Shown in pieces: positions 14,588-16,209 of a stretch of 16,209 bases of DNA (position 1 is its first letter; every line of letters starts with the position of its first letter). Made by a program: the position numbers and the translations under genes. Origin of the DNA: Hyphomicrobiaceae bacterium (lineage in GTDB: Bacteria > Pseudomonadota > Alphaproteobacteria > Rhizobiales > Hyphomicrobiaceae); assembly GCA_025359005.1 (NCBI GenBank), contig JANYHP010000366.1, positions 1 through 16,209 on the forward strand, in the 5' to 3' direction. Below the pieces are notes generated by a model. It searched no databases. It was not told the DNA's origin and saw only the letters and a list, made by a program, of their open reading frames with translations.

Positions 14588-15292
14588 ATGAATGTGCTGG
14601 CGTTCGATACATGTTTTGGGGCCGTTTCCGCAGCCGTGCGCTATCGCAATGGTCGCGGTGAATGGGTCCTGTGCGAGGCCTACGAGACCATCGCATCGGG
14701 TCACGCTGAACGACTCTTGCCGCTCATCGGCGAGGTCATGGATGGCGCCGGTCTCACCTACGCCCAACTCGATCGCATCGCCGTAACCATCGGTCCCGGC
14801 GGTTTCACCGGACTGCGCTGCGGCGTCGCGACCGCGCGCGCCATGGCGCTGGCGACGGGGTTGCCTGTCGTCGGCCTCTCCAGTCTTGCGGTGATGGCCG
14901 AACGCGCGCGTCTGCTGCTCGGCCCAAGTCGCGGCGAGCGGCCGCTCGTCATCGCGGTCGACGCCCGCCGCGGCGCCCTCTACATGCAAACTTTTGGCGA
15001 AACCGCCGGCGATCCGCTGAAGCCTGCGGAACTGGTCGACGGCCAGGAGGTAGCGCAACGCCTACCGAGCGGCGCCATCGTCGTCGCCGGCTCTGGCGGA
15101 GCCTTGATCACAGCAACCGTGCATCGCAGCGACATCGAATGCGTGCTGCCCGATCTGCAACCTCATGCGCGACAACTTTCCCTGCTTGCGCCGATCCTCA
15201 CGCCTGTGCAACGAATTGGCCCGCTTTATCTCCGCCCGGCCGACGCCAAGCCGCCCTCGACCTTGCCCCTCTCTCGGAGGCTCTCATCATGA
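14588..15292 (+). CDS. tsaB: tRNA t6A37 biosynthesis protein TsaB
   Basis: TsaB is the non-catalytic partner that binds TsaD and TsaE in making N6-threonylcarbamoyladenosine at tRNA position 37. The 234-residue product has the ASKHA fold start MNVLAFDTCFGAVSAAV with D7, the helix segment SGHAERLLPLI (38-48), and the hallmark GPGGFTGLRCGVATARAMA (69-87). DARRGALYMQTFGE is the central conserved strand. Length is normal. An in-frame GTG at 14576 is an alternative start that adds four residues; neither has a strong ribosome site. The stop overlaps the rimI start by four bases (ATGA), so the pair is translationally coupled, as usual in alphaproteobacteria. Confidence 0.94.
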   Translation: MNVLAFDTCFGAVSAAVRYRNGRGEWVLCEAYETIASGHAERLLPLIGEVMDGAGLTYAQLDRIAVTIGPGGFTGLRCGVATARAMALATGLPVVGLSSLAVMAERARLLLGPSRGERPLVIAVDARRGALYMQTFGETAGDPLKPAELVDGQEVAQRLPSGAIVVAGSGGALITATVHRSDIECVLPDLQPHARQLSLLAPILTPVQRIGPLYLRPADAKPPSTLPLSRRLSS

Positions 15293-15786
15293 CTGTGCCA
15301 CAGCCGCCCGTGCGGGATAAGCGGCTCGTCAGCCTGCTCTGGGCCACAATGGAGCACGCCGAGAGTATCGCCCAATGCCACGCGACGCTGTTCCCCGAGG
15401 CCTGGAGCGTCGACAGTTTCCGCCAGTTACTGGCGCACCCAGGTTCCGTTGCACTGGTGGCGCGGCATGGTCTGGCGCAGGAGACGGTGGGCTTCATCAT
15501 CGGGCAGTTGGCGGCGGACGAGGCGGAGATCCTGACCTTCGGCGTCGACAAGGACTGGCAACGCCTCGGCATCGGCCGGCGGCTGATCGAGGGTCTGGAG
15601 CGGGCCGCGGTTCGCAGCGAAGCCAAGAAGCTGTTTCTCGAAGTTGCTGAAGACAATCTTCCGGCCCTCGTGCTCTACAGCCGCAAGGGCTTCAAGGAGG
15701 TTGGCCGACGCAAAGGCTATTACCAGCGCCCGCCCGGCCCGCCCGTTGATGCGCTTAATCTGGTGCTCCCTTTGGGTCCGGCCTGA
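15289..15786 (+). CDS. rimI: Ribosomal protein bS18-alanine N-acetyltransferase RimI
   Basis: RimI acetylates the N-terminal alanine of ribosomal protein S18 using acetyl-CoA. The 165-residue product is a single GNAT domain. LFPEAWSVDSFRQLL (34-48) is the family N-terminal motif, the acetyl-CoA loop is QRLGIGRRL (91-99), and LEVAEDNLPALVLYSRKGF (117-135) holds E118, N123 and Y130. KGYYQRP follows. It has a somewhat longer N-terminus than E. coli RimI. A GGAGG site lies about 8 bases before the ATG, inside the tsaB 3' end, and the genes overlap by four bases. Some GNATs beside tsaB act on other substrates, so the S18 assignment is by family and context. Confidence 0.93.
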   Translation: MTVPQPPVRDKRLVSLLWATMEHAESIAQCHATLFPEAWSVDSFRQLLAHPGSVALVARHGLAQETVGFIIGQLAADEAEILTFGVDKDWQRLGIGRRLIEGLERAAVRSEAKKLFLEVAEDNLPALVLYSRKGFKEVGRRKGYYQRPPGPPVDALNLVLPLGPA

Positions 15787-16085
15787 CACGATCCGCGATG
15801 CAGCGAGCTGCACCGCTGGATGGCTGAACTGACGCGTCGAGTTGCAGCAGCGCCACAGCGCCATGGTTGCCGCACCACACTGTTTCTTGCGCTTGTGCCT
15901 GCCTTACGGCTTTACGACGCCCTTGCGACGCGCTATTCATGCCGTCAATGGTGCAATGCAGCATTGCCCTTTCGTCGCAAGCGCTCAAACTGGCCGATTG
16001 CGACAAAACCTGGGCGAACTGTAACGGCTTGCCAACCGTCCCGGGGCAAGCTTCCGCACCTTATCTGTCGTGTGGAGTGCTTGGC
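15787..16085. other. Intergenic region between rimI and miaB with nested inverted repeats
   Basis: No gene is recognised in these 299 bases on either strand, and no fur fragment could be found although fur often sits here. CTTGCGACG (15922-15930) is the exact reverse complement of CGTCGCAAG (15973-15981). Inside lies a tight hairpin, GCAATG (15953-15958) with CATTGC (15962-15967). Nearer miaB, GCTTGCC (16027-16033) pairs with GGCAAGC (16045-16051). Short open frames here show no family resemblance. Confidence 0.5.
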
Positions 16086-16209
16086 ATGCCGTTCTTCGGT
16101 CGCCCAGACCAGCCCTCGGATCGCTCCGGCGGTCCCGCTATGCCTATTGCCCACAAAAAGGTGTTCATCAAGACCTTCGGGTGCCAGATGAACACCTATG
16201 ACAGCGAGC
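16086..16209 (+). CDS. miaB: tRNA-2-methylthio-N6-dimethylallyladenosine synthase MiaB, 3'-truncated by window end
   Basis: Only the first 41 residues are in the window. After a variable leader (MPFFGRPDQPSD...), HKKVFIKTFGCQMNTYDSE is the unmistakable start of the MiaB methylthiotransferase N-terminal domain, with C33 the first of its three cluster-binding cysteines. MiaB is a radical-SAM [4Fe-4S] enzyme that adds the 2-methylthio group to i6A37 of tRNA. A GGAG site lies 8 bases before the ATG at 16086. An in-frame ATG at 16140 would remove the leader and is a possible alternative. Position after tsaB-rimI fits the alphaproteobacterial order. Confidence 0.93.
   Translation, partial: MPFFGRPDQPSDRSGGPAMPIAHKKVFIKTFGCQMNTYDSE

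Noticed and set aside
15820..16191. Open plus-strand frame across the rimI-miaB gap
   Set aside because: It has no family resemblance, no ribosome site, and overlaps the miaB start in another frame.

Overview
The window is a GC-rich stretch of bacterial chromosome made mostly of housekeeping genes. It is most likely from an alphaproteobacterium, probably Hyphomicrobiales or a close relative. The evidence is the late block nfuA - tsaB - rimI - miaB, the alphaproteobacterial flavour of the proteins (alpha-type Nfu, RNase D, glutamine-dependent NadE) and uniformly high-GC codon use. No insertion sequence, phage gene, CRISPR array, tRNA or rRNA was recognised.

Layout. 1-1173 (+): the end of an unrecognised conserved protein, then trmD (tRNA m1G37 methyltransferase). 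1355-3493 (-): galU, a broken PIN-like toxin gene, and a metallo-beta-lactamase-fold hydrolase of the NAPE-PLD type. 3761-5980 (+): galE, divergent from galU, then rnd (RNase D). 6106-8517 (+): a secreted protein with three cysteine-rich repeats, a small GIY-YIG protein, and an orphan, degenerate TctA-like membrane protein that overlaps the GIY-YIG stop by one base. 8527-11103 (+): rsmE and nadE. 11301-12416 (-): a THUMP-domain RNA methyltransferase. 12541-16209 (+): universal stress protein, nfuA, a RutE-type nitroreductase, tsaB, rimI and the first 124 bases of miaB.

Functional themes. Several genes modify tRNA or rRNA, or edit ribosomal proteins: trmD, rsmE, the THUMP methyltransferase, tsaB, rimI and miaB. 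RNase D adds RNA processing. galU and galE form a divergent pair that would supply UDP-glucose and UDP-galactose for surface polysaccharide. NfuA delivers Fe-S clusters and MiaB is an Fe-S enzyme, so the end of the window links cluster supply to tRNA thiolation.

The least ordinary items are these. (1) A DUF5615/PIN-like toxin remnant on the minus strand at 2357-2588 has lost its N-terminus and is frameshifted by an exact 14-bp tandem duplication. (2) The TctA-like permease has lost its family signature motifs and has no TctB or TctC beside it. (3) The secreted Cys-repeat protein carries a poly-Gln tract. (4) The nfuA leader is structured and repeat-bearing and holds a possible Cys-rich upstream reading frame. 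(5) The roughly 300-base gap between rimI and miaB lacks the fur gene often found there and holds nested inverted repeats. I found no clear new multi-gene system.
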